From Rhabditoides inermis (lineage: Eukaryota > Nematoda > Chromadorea > Rhabditida > Rhabditidae), in contig CAWZYM010000148.1 in NCBI GenBank assembly GCA_963966185.1, forward strand, positions 918,501 to 982,500: a DNA stretch of 64,000 nucleotides. Reading direction: 5' to 3'. The notes under the pieces are model-generated. The model was not told where the DNA came from. It made no database searches and worked only from the letters and a program-made list of their open reading frames with translations. This document shows positions 10,009-28,803 of the stretch, one piece after another (the first letter of the stretch is position 1; each line of letters starts with the position of its first letter). The position numbers were made by a program, and so were the translations under genes.

Positions 10009-11826
10009 ATGGGCGACGCTCAGTTGCGTCGTGCGGCTGAGATGAGTGGGGAGACGCTTCCGATCACTGCAGTCTGCATCATCGCCGACAAGAACAAGGC
10101 GCCCCAGGGATTCCAGACGGTCAGGCCCTTCTATCCACTCAGAACGCCGTGAAAGATACGTTGCTATGTACTCTGTGAGTCAGCTGTGCGGTCTCTGTCC
10201 ATTCAGTCCCTCGAATTACGACCCAACATCAAATCAAATCACCAATATGGCGTATTGTAATGTCGAGTCACTGTTTGTAATCGCATCATGTATTCATTCC
10301 GGTTTCATTGAGCAAAACAATATCATATAAAGAATAAGAACATATTATGTAGATACACAACGTATTCTCTGTGTGCAGATTTGTCGCACGCACGATGATG
10401 GCTCGGACGCGGATCTGTGGAGGGAGAGCAGCTTCTCGCTGTGGTCCCGACCCGTGCGCTACGTCGCCATCTCCAGAGAGACACCCGCCACCATCAAGGT
10501 GAGACTGTGCATTGATGCTTACACTTGTTTTTTCGTATTCTTCTGTAGTTCCCATCTTCCTTGTCGGTTCGTTGCGTAAACTTGACTTGCATTGTGTTTG
10601 TTCGTTTTTTTTGTTGCTTTTGTTCGGTTTCTTTTTTGAACTCATCGTGCTTGTTGAGGGCGCCGGTGTGATGGTGATAACAGACATGATGATCGTTCGC
10701 GACTCGGACCCTATCCCACATGGATTCGTCGCCATCGACTACACCTCCGACTCCAGTGCGTGACTTTTTACTGATTGATTTATCTTATTTTTGTTATATT
10801 ATTTTGTATCGTATATATTTATATATTATATATGCAATATATATATAATATGTGTTGGTGATTGATTGATTGGAGGGGAGAAGGCGCTGCGCAAGCGTTT
10901 CCTCTGCGTCAAGACGGAGCCGCGGGCGAATGTCACGGACGCGGTCGGCGAGGTGGGTGGGATTGTATCGATCGGTCGATCGATTTATTAAGTTAGTGTT
11001 CATCAATTAATCTATACTTGATTTTCAGGTGATTGTGCTCAACAAGAACAAGAAGACTCCCAAGGACTTTACGCAGGCGGGGTGAGTGTGATTTTCAATG
11101 GCTCTGTTTCATTCATTTATCATTTTCATCAATATCGAAAACGTTTCAATTCTCTTGCATGTACATACTTGCAGGGAGGTGGACGGTGTGTTGATCTGCT
11201 TCAAGGTGGTGGTGATCCCGTCTTCGTTCGGCCTGCCCAAGGGCGAGCTCGCCTCCTCGCAATCATTCGCCGGGTGAGTCACCTTCCTTGACTAGTCGAT
11301 GTGTTCTTTTTGCAGCCTCCCCTCTGTGGCGACTCCATCTGCCGTTCCGGGGTCGTCCCCTCCCATCGGTCTGTACCCGCACCTCGCAGGGGGCGGGGCT
11401 CACAGCAGCTCCACCGGAGCCCTCCTCCCACCACAGCCCGCACATGTCAACGCATTCACCATCAAGGTACGTGCGACTACTATTCTCTCTTGCCTTGACA
11501 TCAAGCTTATTAGTTGTTGTGTTGTTGTTGACTGTTGTTGACGTGTTGATTCAGGGTCCTTCGGGTGTTGGTTCGACTGCCGAGTGGCGTCAGTCGACGC
11601 GGGACAACATTGCCCTCCAACTCCATCCCAGTCTCGCCGGAAACACACAACAGGTCAGAACTGCGTGTATGATCACGTTATGTTGTACAGTTTTATACGT
11701 TCCACTCATCGATGAATCGCATTCCAGTCTTCCGCCCTACCCCCGCTGCCGTCCTTCGACATTTCCCGTCTTGACAGCGACGAGTTCACCTACCGATTCC
11801 AGCTCGAGCGGGCAACCCTCGCCTGA
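10009..11826 (+). CDS. MVB12: ESCRT-I subunit MVB12 (MABP and UMA domains)
   Basis: Exons: 10009-10119, 10379-10498, 10659-10755, 10876-10952, 11029-11081, 11175-11273, 11316-11466, 11555-11653 and 11728-11826, all in phase, giving 301 residues. MVB12 joins TSG101, VPS28 and VPS37 in ESCRT-I, which sorts ubiquitinated cargo into multivesicular bodies. The N-terminal half matches the MABP beta-prism fold of animal MVB12A/B (PITAVCIIADKNKAPQGFQ, DADLWRES, the DSDPIPHGF segment, then LRKRFLCVKTEPR). A Pro/Ser-rich linker follows. The last exon encodes a UMA-type peptide (SFDISRL...FTYRFQLERATLA), which in the family binds the rest of ESCRT-I. Exon 4 has an unusually pyrimidine-poor acceptor (GATTGGAG). 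The gene converges on the beta-tubulin gene at 12163. Confidence 0.88.
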
Positions 11827-12162
11827 GTATCGTAAGATTTCGACTCTTTCAATCGATTGACTATTGATTGACTTACAAGTATGTCTCCATCTAGTAATGA
11901 AGTATCTATAATCGAACTCAAGTACTTGCGCTCTTGGCTTTGTGTGATTGTGAGAAGGCTATTATTGTACAATTTTGTGACCTGCATTTCTTTGGTATAC
12001 ATAAACTTGTCATCATCAGTTTATAGTCCCGGAAGTCGATTTGAGAATTGAATAAAACACAACAACAATAAGCGGCAGGCAAGCGAGCGGCAGGGTGGAA
12101 TAGGGTCACGTCATCACAATCGATCGATAAACAGTCGCAGAGAGGGCGGGTGAGAGAGGTGA

Positions 12163-14746
<2,584 letters not shown>

Positions 14747-14786
14747 CGTGGGAAGCGATTCCGAGGGAATGAGGCGGGGGAGGGAG

Positions 14787-14822
14787 GAGTAGGGGGCGGA
14801 GCTACGAGGGGGCGGAGCTAAC
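14787..14822 (-). promoter_or_regulatory. paired GC boxes upstream of beta-tubulin 1
   Basis: Two copies of GGGGGCGGAGCTA lie 18 bp apart, 45-75 bp upstream of the ATG. On the gene's strand they read TAGCTCCGCCCCC, typical Sp/KLF sites. No TATA box is evident, which suits a broadly expressed tubulin promoter. Confidence 0.5.
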
Positions 14823-15161
14823 CGATTTAACACTGGCAACATGAAACCCTTTGTGTTGTGGAAACATTTTTTATCTAACACAACACGATCAATACAATAT
14901 TTCAAACAATCAAAAGAGGGGCAAGCTTAAATAACATGATAGATCGATAAGCAACAATCAATCAATACATAAGCATGTGTTGGAGCCGAGCGCAGCTGCG
15001 AGATACTCAAACGAGACTAACGAATTGATATTTCGATAATGTTTTGGAGACGTAATAACTACTCACAACACGGAGAAAAAGCGAGAGGAAGAAGTCTAGA
15101 TTATCTAACGTGGGCGAACTTGTCAAAACATATCAATAAATCAATAATCAGTCGATATCGA

Positions 15162-19633
<4,472 letters not shown>

Positions 19634-21396
19634 TCTGAAACATGACTTATAATAAAACAATTTTTTAAAGAATAAATGAAAACGCGACAGTCACATACGC
19701 ACGAAACACGCAAATGGTTCATCAGCTTTCCAGGTGCGACCCGCTCACTCTGCCCTCACACCACCTGCGACCTCTCGCAATCACACGCTCTCTCGCCACC
19801 CTCTCTTACTCTCGAATACAGTAATTAGCGCATTAGACGCAATGCGGCAGGTGTCACATAGGATGCGGAAAAATGATGCGAGAGGAATATGGAATATGCT
19901 AGAATATACCAACGTCGTCATGAAAATAACGGGAAGCAGTGAACAAACATTTTGAGAGAGCGCCTTTTTCAGAGAACTCTATGCCCCATGGGACTAAGAA
20001 AACAGAGAACATTTCGGAGAGCGAAGGGCGTAGCGGCATATTCAATCTACTGAATGACGATAGAAAGCAGTTATGAACGCAAAAAAAAGAAATAGCAGTA
20101 GCTGAGGTTTGCAGGCTCACTCAGGTTAGACTCGCAATATAGGATAGAGGTGGACAGAATGAGGCCCGGTGCGCATTGATCCGAACGCAAAGTGCCATAG
20201 CAACGGAGAGAGAGAGAGAGAGAGCCCCCCCCCGGTCTGACATACCTCTGACAACCACCCTCTCAAGATTCGCCAGCTCGTCAGTCAGAACGGACGACTC
20301 GCACTGAAATATGTCCATGATCACGAACAATCCGATGACGCTTTGAAAAACTTGTGACCGTCGTGAATGTAGTAGTTAATGAGACAACACATCCACTTCT
20401 TTCTAAATAATGCTCGCACCGGGCCTCACGATATGAGTACACGGCGCGGCTTCCTCCTGGTCAATCCGTATCTCACAAAGACTATTACATGTGATGTTCT
20501 TGCCTTATATTGAAGAAGTGGATAGTTTTTTTTCGACAATAAACTAAATCATCTCTAGAATTGGTGTCTTGTACTTGATGTCTTGATGATCTGAACGCAA
20601 GAACCGCAAGATCTGACAGTTTGCGTTGCGTTTAGTTATGTTAGTTCGGTGTCCACTCCATATTGTTTTGCACGTATGGCGCAGCAAGTGGAAACCATGC
20701 TCATACAACATCTACACGTGCGCATCCAGCGTCTTCTCAGTCTCTTTTTGTATATGCAGCTCACTCAGTTAGAGATGCGACTCTTCCGAAAGACAGAGAG
20801 AAGGGGAGGGGGAGAAATATCTAGACGGAAGGAGGAGGAGGGGGATAGAGCAAATGAATCGTGTGTCTTTGTAATTTCCGCAAATTGTTTATATTATTGT
20901 TATTTTTATTTACTGATAGCCCCATGTTCCGGCATAAATGCTCCGCGTCGCTCAATTTCACTTACATATGAACGTTTATCAATCATTCCTCTTATTTCTC
21001 TGCCAGCGCGCGGTCGCGTGCCTTCCCCTGTTATTCCCCCGACCCCTGAACAATGCTGTGCGGCGGAGGACACTAACTGGACTGGCACTCGATTTTGCTA
21101 CTATCTACATCTACGGCATTGAAACTGGAGAGGAATCCTCGAAGACGATGAAACTCTCGGAGACGATCGATCGTTGAAGCCCGGATCTTCCGCCGCCGAG
21201 ATCGAAACTTCTCCAGAAGCCGCAAGCAGGGGATGACAAGCATCACCAACAACACGTACGGAACAACCGAAATCCGTGTTGTTGGAACTCGCAGTAGGCA
21301 TTGTATTACTGTATTTTACCGTATCCCACCGTAATTTACGTAATCGATATTGTGTGCTACTTGATTCGAGATAAATATTATGATTATGATTATGAT
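19634..21396. other. 5' flank of beta-tubulin 2; no other gene recognised
   Basis: The region contains the promoter and 5' UTR of beta-tubulin 2. A candidate 5' UTR exon on the minus strand ends with GTTGTCAGAG|gtatgt near 20247, but this is only a guess from the donor. No coding exon is supported on either strand. Confidence 0.4.
20191..20204. promoter_or_regulatory. RFX X-box-like site upstream of axonemal beta-tubulin
   Basis: AGTGCCATAGCAAC matches the X-box consensus RYYNYY-AT-RRNAAC at 13 of 14 positions. It lies about 560 bp upstream of the ATG of the EGEF-type beta-tubulin. RFX factors control ciliary genes in animals, so the site fits the predicted ciliary role. Confidence 0.45.
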
Positions 21397-21605
21397 TAAT
21401 CAATCAATCAATCAATCAATCATTTATCCAGAATCGCTATATCCTGACCATACAGATACAGCAAGTGCATACGGTACACCACAAGGACTAAGCGCTGGGA
21501 GAAACACCGTTTAGCAACGTGGCTGGCAGAATCTAGAATCGAAGGTCGAAAGACGATACTTGATCGATAATCAGTCTATACATTGTCTTTCTATACCTTA
21601 TTAGA
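21397..21605 (-). mobile_element. CAAT-tailed retroelement 3' end, short diverged copy
   Basis: It starts with (AATC)n at about 21397-21422, followed by TTATCCAGAATCGC. Further on it contains AAGACGATACTTGATCGATA, shared with the better copies at 23284-23765 and 62290-62690. It is 5'-truncated. Confidence 0.6.
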
Positions 21606-21973
21606 AAAAAGGAACTGTCCATGGATGACGTGAAAGAACGAACGAGGGGCAACCCTCACACAAATTCACAAATACACCTCAATTGCTGCACACAGTGGAA
21701 GCAAATCACCGAATTTATAACAGGAAAGGCTGCAAATAGAATCAATAACACGCAATTGAGTAATCACAAAGAAAACGCGAAAAAAGAAGCCAATCAGAGC
21801 GTCCACTCCACATTCCAGTCACGTACCGCTTATAAATCTCCCGTGAATTGTTGATTTGCAGACGAAGCGCATTTTTCTTGGATTCGACATGCTGCACTTG
21901 AGTTTGCGGTTTTTTTGTGTCGTTTAAACCCCACGCTGGATCAGTTATTATTGACAATGACGTTTAATTCAGT

Positions 21974-22927
21974 TACATTACAACCAGCGCGGCAGCGCTG
22001 GTTGGTTTGTGTTAGGACTAGTCGCGCGCTAGAATCGGCAAAAGGCGATTGAACGAAAGGTCCCTTAGAATCTTTGCGAGAACAATGTGATGCTGATAGA
22101 TGTTATCAGGATGTTAGAAAATGGTTAAGTTTCGATTTTGGTAACGCTAGCTGTTGTAGGAAGCGAGATACGCGCGCGCGCCCCTGAGAGGCAGGCAATC
22201 CCCCGTGTACGGATGGTTTTCTAGGGGGGGGGGGGGGGGTGGCGCGCACCGGCTGCCCCCAGCAGACAGGAGGTGCACACACATGCCTGTGGATTGCACT
22301 GAAATCGTTCAGATCGCGTGCTTTGCCGTGCACACAGTAGTGTTGTGGTTAGCGATTGCGCCCGTTGAGACACATGGCTCGAGTTCGGTTCCGGCTGGTG
22401 GCAAACCTTTTGTAATATATGATTTTACATAGAAATGAATTGGAATTGTAAATTTTCCCATCAGCATTACCTAAACTCTTTTTTTTGCAAAATTTATACA
22501 ATTTTGGACTCAACAAGGTGGGTGAACTGTTGGGTTTCTTTTAAAAAAATGTTTTGTGGTTCATGTTAATGTAGATAGATTTATATGAAATCCAATAAAA
22601 GTACATTCATTATCTTTTAAAAGGACTTACGTAATAGAAGAGTTTGTGTTACTCAACGTAATGCAACAAAAGCTCATGCATTTTATCAATCGAAATAGTA
22701 CACAAACCTGCTCCAATAGTTCAACAAGATATATATATATATATATATATATATAATCGATCGGATACCGAAATCAATTTGCCGACGTACAACATTTGCT
22801 CGCATTAGTTTTTATTGCAGAAAGAGCAGGTTTGTTTACTATTTCGATTGATAAAATGCATGAGCTTTTGTTGCATTACGTTGAGTAACACAAACTCTTC
22901 TCTTACGTAAGTCCTTTTAAAAGATAA
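21974..22927 (+). mobile_element. composite tRNA-like/hairpin element, copy 2 (full length)
   Basis: Nearly identical over its whole length to the copy at 8719-9645: same GC hairpin head, poly-G tract, tRNA-like module and 104-bp inverted arms (22610-22713 and 22824-22927). The spacer between the arms carries an expanded (TA)n. It ends 240 bp upstream of the start codon of the cysteine-rich gene. Confidence 0.88.
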
Positions 22928-23164
22928 TTCTTCACTTGGTTTTCTTTTAGTCATCTGTTCGTCTGTACCAGTTATACTCTTCTCATCAAGTCATCAAGAG
23001 ATCTTATCAAATATGGAGAGAAACAGCAGTGAGAGATGCTAGCCGATGAAGAGAGCGCAGACTGAAAGCCGACTGACATACTTTATGTCGAAAACCACCC
23101 GTCATTGCTTCTTTTCTTCTCTAGTCGAGACATTTTTTGTGCGCAGAACTGCAGTTGGAACCAG

Positions 23165-23283
23165 ATGATTGTTCTTCTATTCGTTTTCTCCGTAGTTGCG
23201 GTGAGTGTTTGCATTTCATGAAAGACATCATTTTCGGAATCTTTATTACTTATTATCTTATTAATTATTTCCCGAAACGCCTT

Positions 23284-23366
<83 letters not shown>

Positions 23367-25385
23367 TGTTTATCCGGAATAGTTATATCTGAATATTACA
23401 ACACAATCATCATGATATGAAGCATACAGTAGAGCCTAAGATGCTAGATACATAATAAGCTAACGCCGGCGAAAGACAGGTAGGCTGACGGGGTTAGTGG
23501 TGGAAGACGATACTTGATCGATAATCATTCTTGGACCATTAGAGTACCATTCTTGACGCTAGAGCTCCGGGTTTTTCTTTGCTTCCATGCCAATCAGTAT
23601 CTCCTTGCGCCATAACTGCTTCCACATGAGGATACTTCCCGCCGCCGCACTGGTTTCTCGGGAAGGATTCTTGTCGATGACCGAACATTCAGCGGCGGCG
23701 GGGCAAAATGAGGACCCGACCGCACGCCACGGGGAAAAGAAGAAGAATATCGTCTCAACGCCTTAATCATTTACTTGTAATAGACAGAGTTTCTTATGAC
23801 TTATGATAATCGAACTGTCCACTGTCCACGTATAACTCTGGAATGTATTACGAAATGAGTCGAATAAGTCAGTCATAAATAGTAAATAGATTCGCGAACG
23901 TTTTCTTTGGTAGCTTTATCAACTGTTCAAATGTGTAGAACAAAAACACGCATGACAGTCTTCAGCTCTCCGCTTCCCTGGAACTGGATGCGTGCCAGCG
24001 ACTCACTATCTGCGCTCTCGATAAGTGCGTGGAGCAAGTGAACAGGACAGAGCCCGTGGAGAAAGACAGGGTCAGTCTCAGTCTCTCATACAGTTAAAAC
24101 AGATGGGGTTGACATCATGTGAGATGACGTGATGATTCTGCTAGGTTCTGGACGACCTTATCCACCGTGTGTCGTTCTCGTGTGTCTATGGCCCCGCCTG
24201 CTATGATCTCTGCGAGCAGTGCGCTGACTGCAAGGTATTCAAAACTATTTTATGATATTGTAAGTAATTTGTAAACCAAACAGAAGTAGTTCTCTTACTA
24301 TCTTCCTATCATGATTCGAAAGTGTAGTTTGAAGTCGATCAAAATATTTTCTTTAAGCCAATTGTTGTAGTAGGTCAAGTTATACATTTCAGAAAGGTCA
24401 GAGAATGGTGCGGGAAGTGGTGCTCAACAAGGAACTGGGTGAGATTCACATATATTTTTTTATCAAAAATTTAAAAATCATGTTTTTTGTCTTGTAGTAC
24501 TTTGGGAGCTTTGGGGATTCATAAAAACCTGTGCGCTAGTTCTTGTGCTCTTCCAATATGCATCTTTCCAGAAGGCGACTGTCCCGCATTGGAGCGATGC
24601 GCACTCACTTGCATGGAGGATATGGTAAAATATGTTTCGACTCCTACTCCTACTCCTCAGAGATATTACTGACGAATTTCCTATTGTATTCTTTATGAAA
24701 TATTTATAATTTTTTTCAATTTTTTTATCATTTAAAAATATATATAAATACATATTTAGCCGACGGATCCGTACCAGTGTATGTTCTCTTCTCGATGCGC
24801 CCCAGAGTGCCTCGATGGAGGATGCAAGTGAGTATTTTATTAGTTTTTTGTAAGTAGGATCTTTTTTCATAGTTGTTTTTATATTATGAAAAAACTTATG
24901 CAGTCGATTTTTACGACAATTTTTCCTACTCCTTTCCATAATTTTTTTCCAGATTCTGTGAAAAAGTGATGAAACGCATCTTCACTGGATACTGTCATAG
25001 GTGAGCCACTTCAAAAAAAAAGAACTTCAAGATTTTTCAGAAATGGTTTGAAAAACCAGTACAACAAGAAGTGTCTGCCTCTGTTCCGGTCTATGGTGAA
25101 AGGTGAGGTGTCTGTTTGTAGTTTGATACCACACACAAGAGCGCAGTAATATACCTAGATCATATTGTTATTTTCACTGAAATTTTTGATTATTTTTAAG
25201 ATGATACTAACAGGAAGCATCGCATATAAGTGACGAAAATAAACTTGTGCGAGACAAAAAAACTAATAATAATTTCAGACTTTATCATGCACCGTTCATC
25301 CGGAGACCTGGAACTATCGAGAGGACTGGCTGTCAAACTGTCCAAGAAAGAGAAAGTACCCATGGGTAAGATGCGAGGGCAGTGA
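23165..25385 (+). CDS. secreted cysteine-rich protein, 9 exons, unknown family
   Basis: Exons: 23165-23200, 23966-24070, 24145-24234, 24393-24438, 24572-24624, 24760-24827, 24953-25000, 25041-25102 and 25279-25385. All splice in phase to 204 residues. Exon 1 encodes a signal peptide (MIVLLFVFSVVA, continuing LSAS), so the product should enter the secretory pathway. Cysteine motifs of the form C-x5-C-x3/4-C recur: CQRLTICALDKC, CVYGPACYDLC, CPALERCALTC and CMFSSRCAPEC, mostly one per exon. A basic, cysteine-poor C-terminus follows (KLSKKEKVPMGKMRGQ). The last exon reads through a donor-like site (ATGG|gtaaga) to the stop, so an alternative 3' end is possible. I do not recognise the family. Intron 1 contains a retroelement copy. 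Confidence 0.65.
23284..23765 (-). mobile_element. CAAT-tailed retroelement 3' end in intron 1 of the cysteine-rich gene
   Basis: (AATC)n, about 20 copies at 23284-23366, is the tail as read on the plus strand. On the element's own strand, about 400 bp match the copy in lipoyl synthase intron 6, including TCGACAAGAATCCTTCCCGA and the tail junction CCGGATAAAC(GATT)n. This suggests a non-LTR element with a tetranucleotide tail. Confidence 0.75.
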
Positions 25386-25559
25386 ACAAATCTATTATGT
25401 CTGTCAATATTTATATTTCTCATTGTAAACGGTTCATTTTCATGTTTCATCTTGCATTATCGTGACATTGCGAACTAGATATTGCTAAACAAAACGCTAT
25501 GAATTATGCACACAGCACAACACACATAACATGTACATAATTGCACTTTATATGTGTAT
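25386..25559. other. 3' flank of the cysteine-rich gene
   Basis: AT-rich, no coding sequence, and no clear AATAAA. The LINE 3' end follows. Confidence 0.4.
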
Positions 25560-26379
25560 AATAATAGGTTTATTCAGAATCAGCAATCACATAATCACAA
25601 ACACACAGAATCTAACAACTACCGGTCAGACCCGTGAGTAAGGACAAAGTGACGGCTGTGACAGAGCCCATTGGCATCCATGCGGACGCATAGAATGGGA
25701 TGTCATCTCGAACACAGACATGAAACTACTTCAACCGTCCAGAACAGGAAGGAATCGAACTACCGGGCTACCTAGTCTCCTGAGAGCAATAATTTACATA
25801 CGGGTGGGGTCATCTATGTACAGTGAAACGAGAAAAGTTATTTGTGAAACAAGACATTAGTCGCACTCTGAAGTCCGTCTTTTTGAATTGGCATACTGTA
25901 GTGGAATCTAAAAGATTCCAAATCTAAAAGATTTCACAACTCGATGCGTGATACTCTGTGTAAGGGTGGTTTTAGAATAACTTTGTAATTTCGAGCCATT
26001 TGAACGCAATGATGCTGATCTTGAATCAGCAAGCGTGAATGGATTAGGAGCGTTTATGAAACCATACAGATAGCTATGTACAATACGCTAATCGGAAAGC
26101 ATTCTGCGAGTCCACAGTGTATCTAGCTCCAAGGTTCGCAGTCGACTCTGATATGACAGTTTCGGGGAAAGCAATTTAGTGAAGGATCTCTGCACAGCTT
26201 CTAGGTCATTAGAGTTTGAGTTACGTTGAGAGCGAGAAGCACCTCACTACCGTACTCAAGAACTGGGCGGATGTATTTTATATTTATAGAAAGTCAAAAA
26301 CAATGATTCATTTCGTTGAAAGGCAACTCGTAGTACACCGACACGAGAAGATGCTTTTTGAATGACTCTTCTGATATGC

Positions 26380-26730
26380 TCACTTGGATTTAGCAGCCGA
26401 AAGCAAGAGTTGGCGCTCACCAAGCCATGAATGTACGTTTGCCAAATCAGTTTCTAGTAATATTTTGAAATTTGGAATATTTTGTGGAATTGACAGTTTC
26501 ATATCATCCGCGTACATGAAGTATTTACTATGTTTAATAACAGAGCCGATTCCATTTACATAAAAAAGTGAAGGTCCGACTACACTACCTTGTGGAGCGC
26601 CACTTAAAACTGGAATCCAATCTGATAGTCCGGTGCACACTCTTACCGACTGTGTACGGTTAGAAAGAAATAGATTTAACCACCGTAGAGTTTTTCCATC
26701 AATCTTATAAGACCTGCAAACGTCGCTCAA
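26380..26730 (-). pseudogene. reverse transcriptase fragment of the LINE
   Basis: About 116 residues with GAPQGSVVGPSLFYVNGI and FMYADDMKL, the hallmark motifs of the RT palm, including the catalytic YADD. Frames break on both sides, so it is a remnant. Confidence 0.85.
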
Positions 26731-26988
26731 TCTTCTATGAACAACCGAGTCAAACGCTTAATAAATCGAGTCCACGGGTATCTTTTTGTCCAAGTGTTTG
26801 ACTAAATATCCTACATATTCTACCATTTGACTTGTTGTACCTCTACCATAAAAAAACATGTTGCTGTGGGTTCACTATATCGTATTTCCATAAATGACAT
26901 CGGATATTGTAGCAAAGCATCCTCTCAAACACCCTACTTGCATAACAGGTCAAAGTAATTGGTCGGTAATTTGTACGAAGTTTCTTAT

Positions 26989-27851
26989 TATCACACCGTC
27001 TCTGTAAGAATCGGACACTTTTCGTGCTTGTGGTTACTAGGAGCAATGCTAGTGCATGCAAATGTTATCGAAGATCCTCTACAAGATGTATAGGGTAGTT
27101 TTTGGTCAAATATGCAAATTTGGCCCGTTAGGGACCACTACCTCAAATCGGTCATTTTTTGCCAAAACACTCCAAATAAGAGCTCGTTCGATTCTTTATC
27201 AAATTGTAAGAACTTTTTCATACAAAATGTTTTTCGAAAACAATGAGTTCAAAAAAGTTATGATAAAAAAATGATTTTTTTTCTTCATATTTTTTTGAAA
27301 ATGTTGCTGATCTGAGTAGCAAGATCAGTTAGCACCATTCGAAAAAGCGTGTTTTGTTTGGTCTACATGATTTTTATGAAGAAAATCAATCCTGACATCA
27401 TCTGCCATCCAGACGGTTGAAAGTGGTCCGGAAAGCGATTATTCGGCATTTTTCGCATTTTCGCTCTGTATCACTGCGAATTAGCAAAAAGCAAACACAC
27501 CATGATAATCTACGCATTTTGTTTAGTATATGGACGTGTTTTCATGAAAATATATCATGACATCTTTTGCCATCCAGACGGTTGCAAGTGGTCCAGACAA
27601 GTTTGCAGTTAATGTGCACCCTTTTTATATGAAACAGTTCTTAGAATCTGATAAAGAATCGAACAAGCTTTTATTTGAAGTGTTTTGGCAAAAATTGACC
27701 GATTTCAGGTAGTGGTCCCTTAACGGGCCAAATTTGCTTTTTTGACAAAAACCACCCTATACATCTTGTAGAGGACCTTCGATAACCCTTGCATGCGCCG
27801 GCATAGCTCCTAGTAACCACCTCGTCCGATTCTTACAGAGACGGTGTGATA
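26989..27851. repeat. long imperfect palindrome nested in the LINE
   Basis: Left arm about 26989-27231 and right arm about 27622-27851 are inverted copies (for example CTCTACAAGATGTATAGGGT and its complement, and TCACACCGTCTCTGTAAGAA and its complement). The middle carries a direct duplication (GCCATCCAGACGGTTG at about 27407 and 27572). The outer part of the left arm still encodes LINE sequence, so the inverted copy includes captured LINE DNA. Confidence 0.85.
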
Positions 27852-28335
27852 CACTGTTTGATACTTCGACGGTATTCCTTTAGTAGGCACTTATAACTCT
27901 CTCGGTCCTGTACGCTGCCGGAAGTTTTCTGCCGATGGTGCAACCGTTTCACTCTATTCTTGTTTTTTTTTCTAACCATTTCGGGAATTTTGGAGAATGA
28001 TCACGATGAACTTGTTTTTGAGGTATACGGTAGCGGGTAGCGTCTTTTATGATGTCACAGAATCGGGAATAACGGGTATCTATATCAGAGTCTGACAACT
28101 CTGCTGACCAATTCACCAATGAGAGATCCTGGATAATAGCATCGTAGTCACCATTACGGTAGTCATAAGCAGCGTGGGCAGGTTCACGCGTTCTTTTGCA
28201 TATCAACGTCATTTCTCCTTCTACACAACAATGATCAGAATATGCTATCCCCACTCGCACATTATCGATGTTCGATCAGTAGAAAAAATTAAATCTAGTA
28301 TATTCATGCCACGAGTTGGCTCTGTCACTAGTTGA

Positions 28336-28734
28336 TAGAGACCCAAGGAAAATATAAAGTGTATTTATGTGTGCATAGTTATACTATACACTCAGTCCCT
28401 TTCCCCCTCTCTCTCTCTCTCTTCTGTTATACCATGCAGTTATCTCTGTTTGTCGTTTTTATATGTGCTTTGGTTTCAGCCTCACAAATATTTGGCGAGT
28501 GTCCTCGAATTCCCTCGACCCGCGAATACACATAGCGGTTGTGACGCAAAGCCCCTTTCTCTCACCTCCCACCCGTCTATTGAAAACGTTTCTGAAACTC
28601 GAGTTGGCGACTCTCAAAACGAACCAACAACGTAGCTTCATGTACAAACACACATGAAAATGCAGTTTTAGTTTGTTGATGCATCAAATTTGTTGATACT
28701 TACATTACCAGTGTAAGTGATGTTTTAATTGTTG
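28336..28734. other. intergenic; nothing recognised
   Basis: A short CT run near 28410 and small overlapping ORFs without domain or splice support. Confidence 0.4.
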
Positions 28735-28803
28735 TTATGTCTCCGCTGCTCTACGACATAAATACTTTAAGGCTCCGGCATAAGTAGGGACCGGTTTATG
28801 CTT
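28735..28803 (+). repeat. 69-bp direct repeat, copy 1
   Basis: Begins TTATGTCTCCGCTGCTCTAC and ends GACCGGTTTATGCTT. Identical to 29667-29735. Confidence 0.95.

Larger units (their letters stand above)
25560..28335 (-). mobile_element. decayed LINE (endonuclease and reverse transcriptase fragments)
   Basis: On the minus strand an endonuclease C-terminus (VTEPTRGMNILDL, then YSDHCCVEGEM; about 27949-28335) is followed by linker-like sequence to 27852. Reverse transcriptase follows, with NYRPITL (about 26990), GAPQGSVVGPSLF and YADD (26380-26730). A C-terminal region (about 25900-26370) has LINE-like text (LRTLELDTLW). Several frameshifts and stops make it non-functional. The part between linker and RT is replaced by a palindrome (26989-27851). 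Domain order fits an APE-type LINE such as jockey or CR1; I cannot place it more finely. Confidence 0.8.

Noticed and set aside
21000..21300. Possible coding exon on either strand
   Set aside because: Small ORFs only; no acceptor-donor pair gives a consistent frame.
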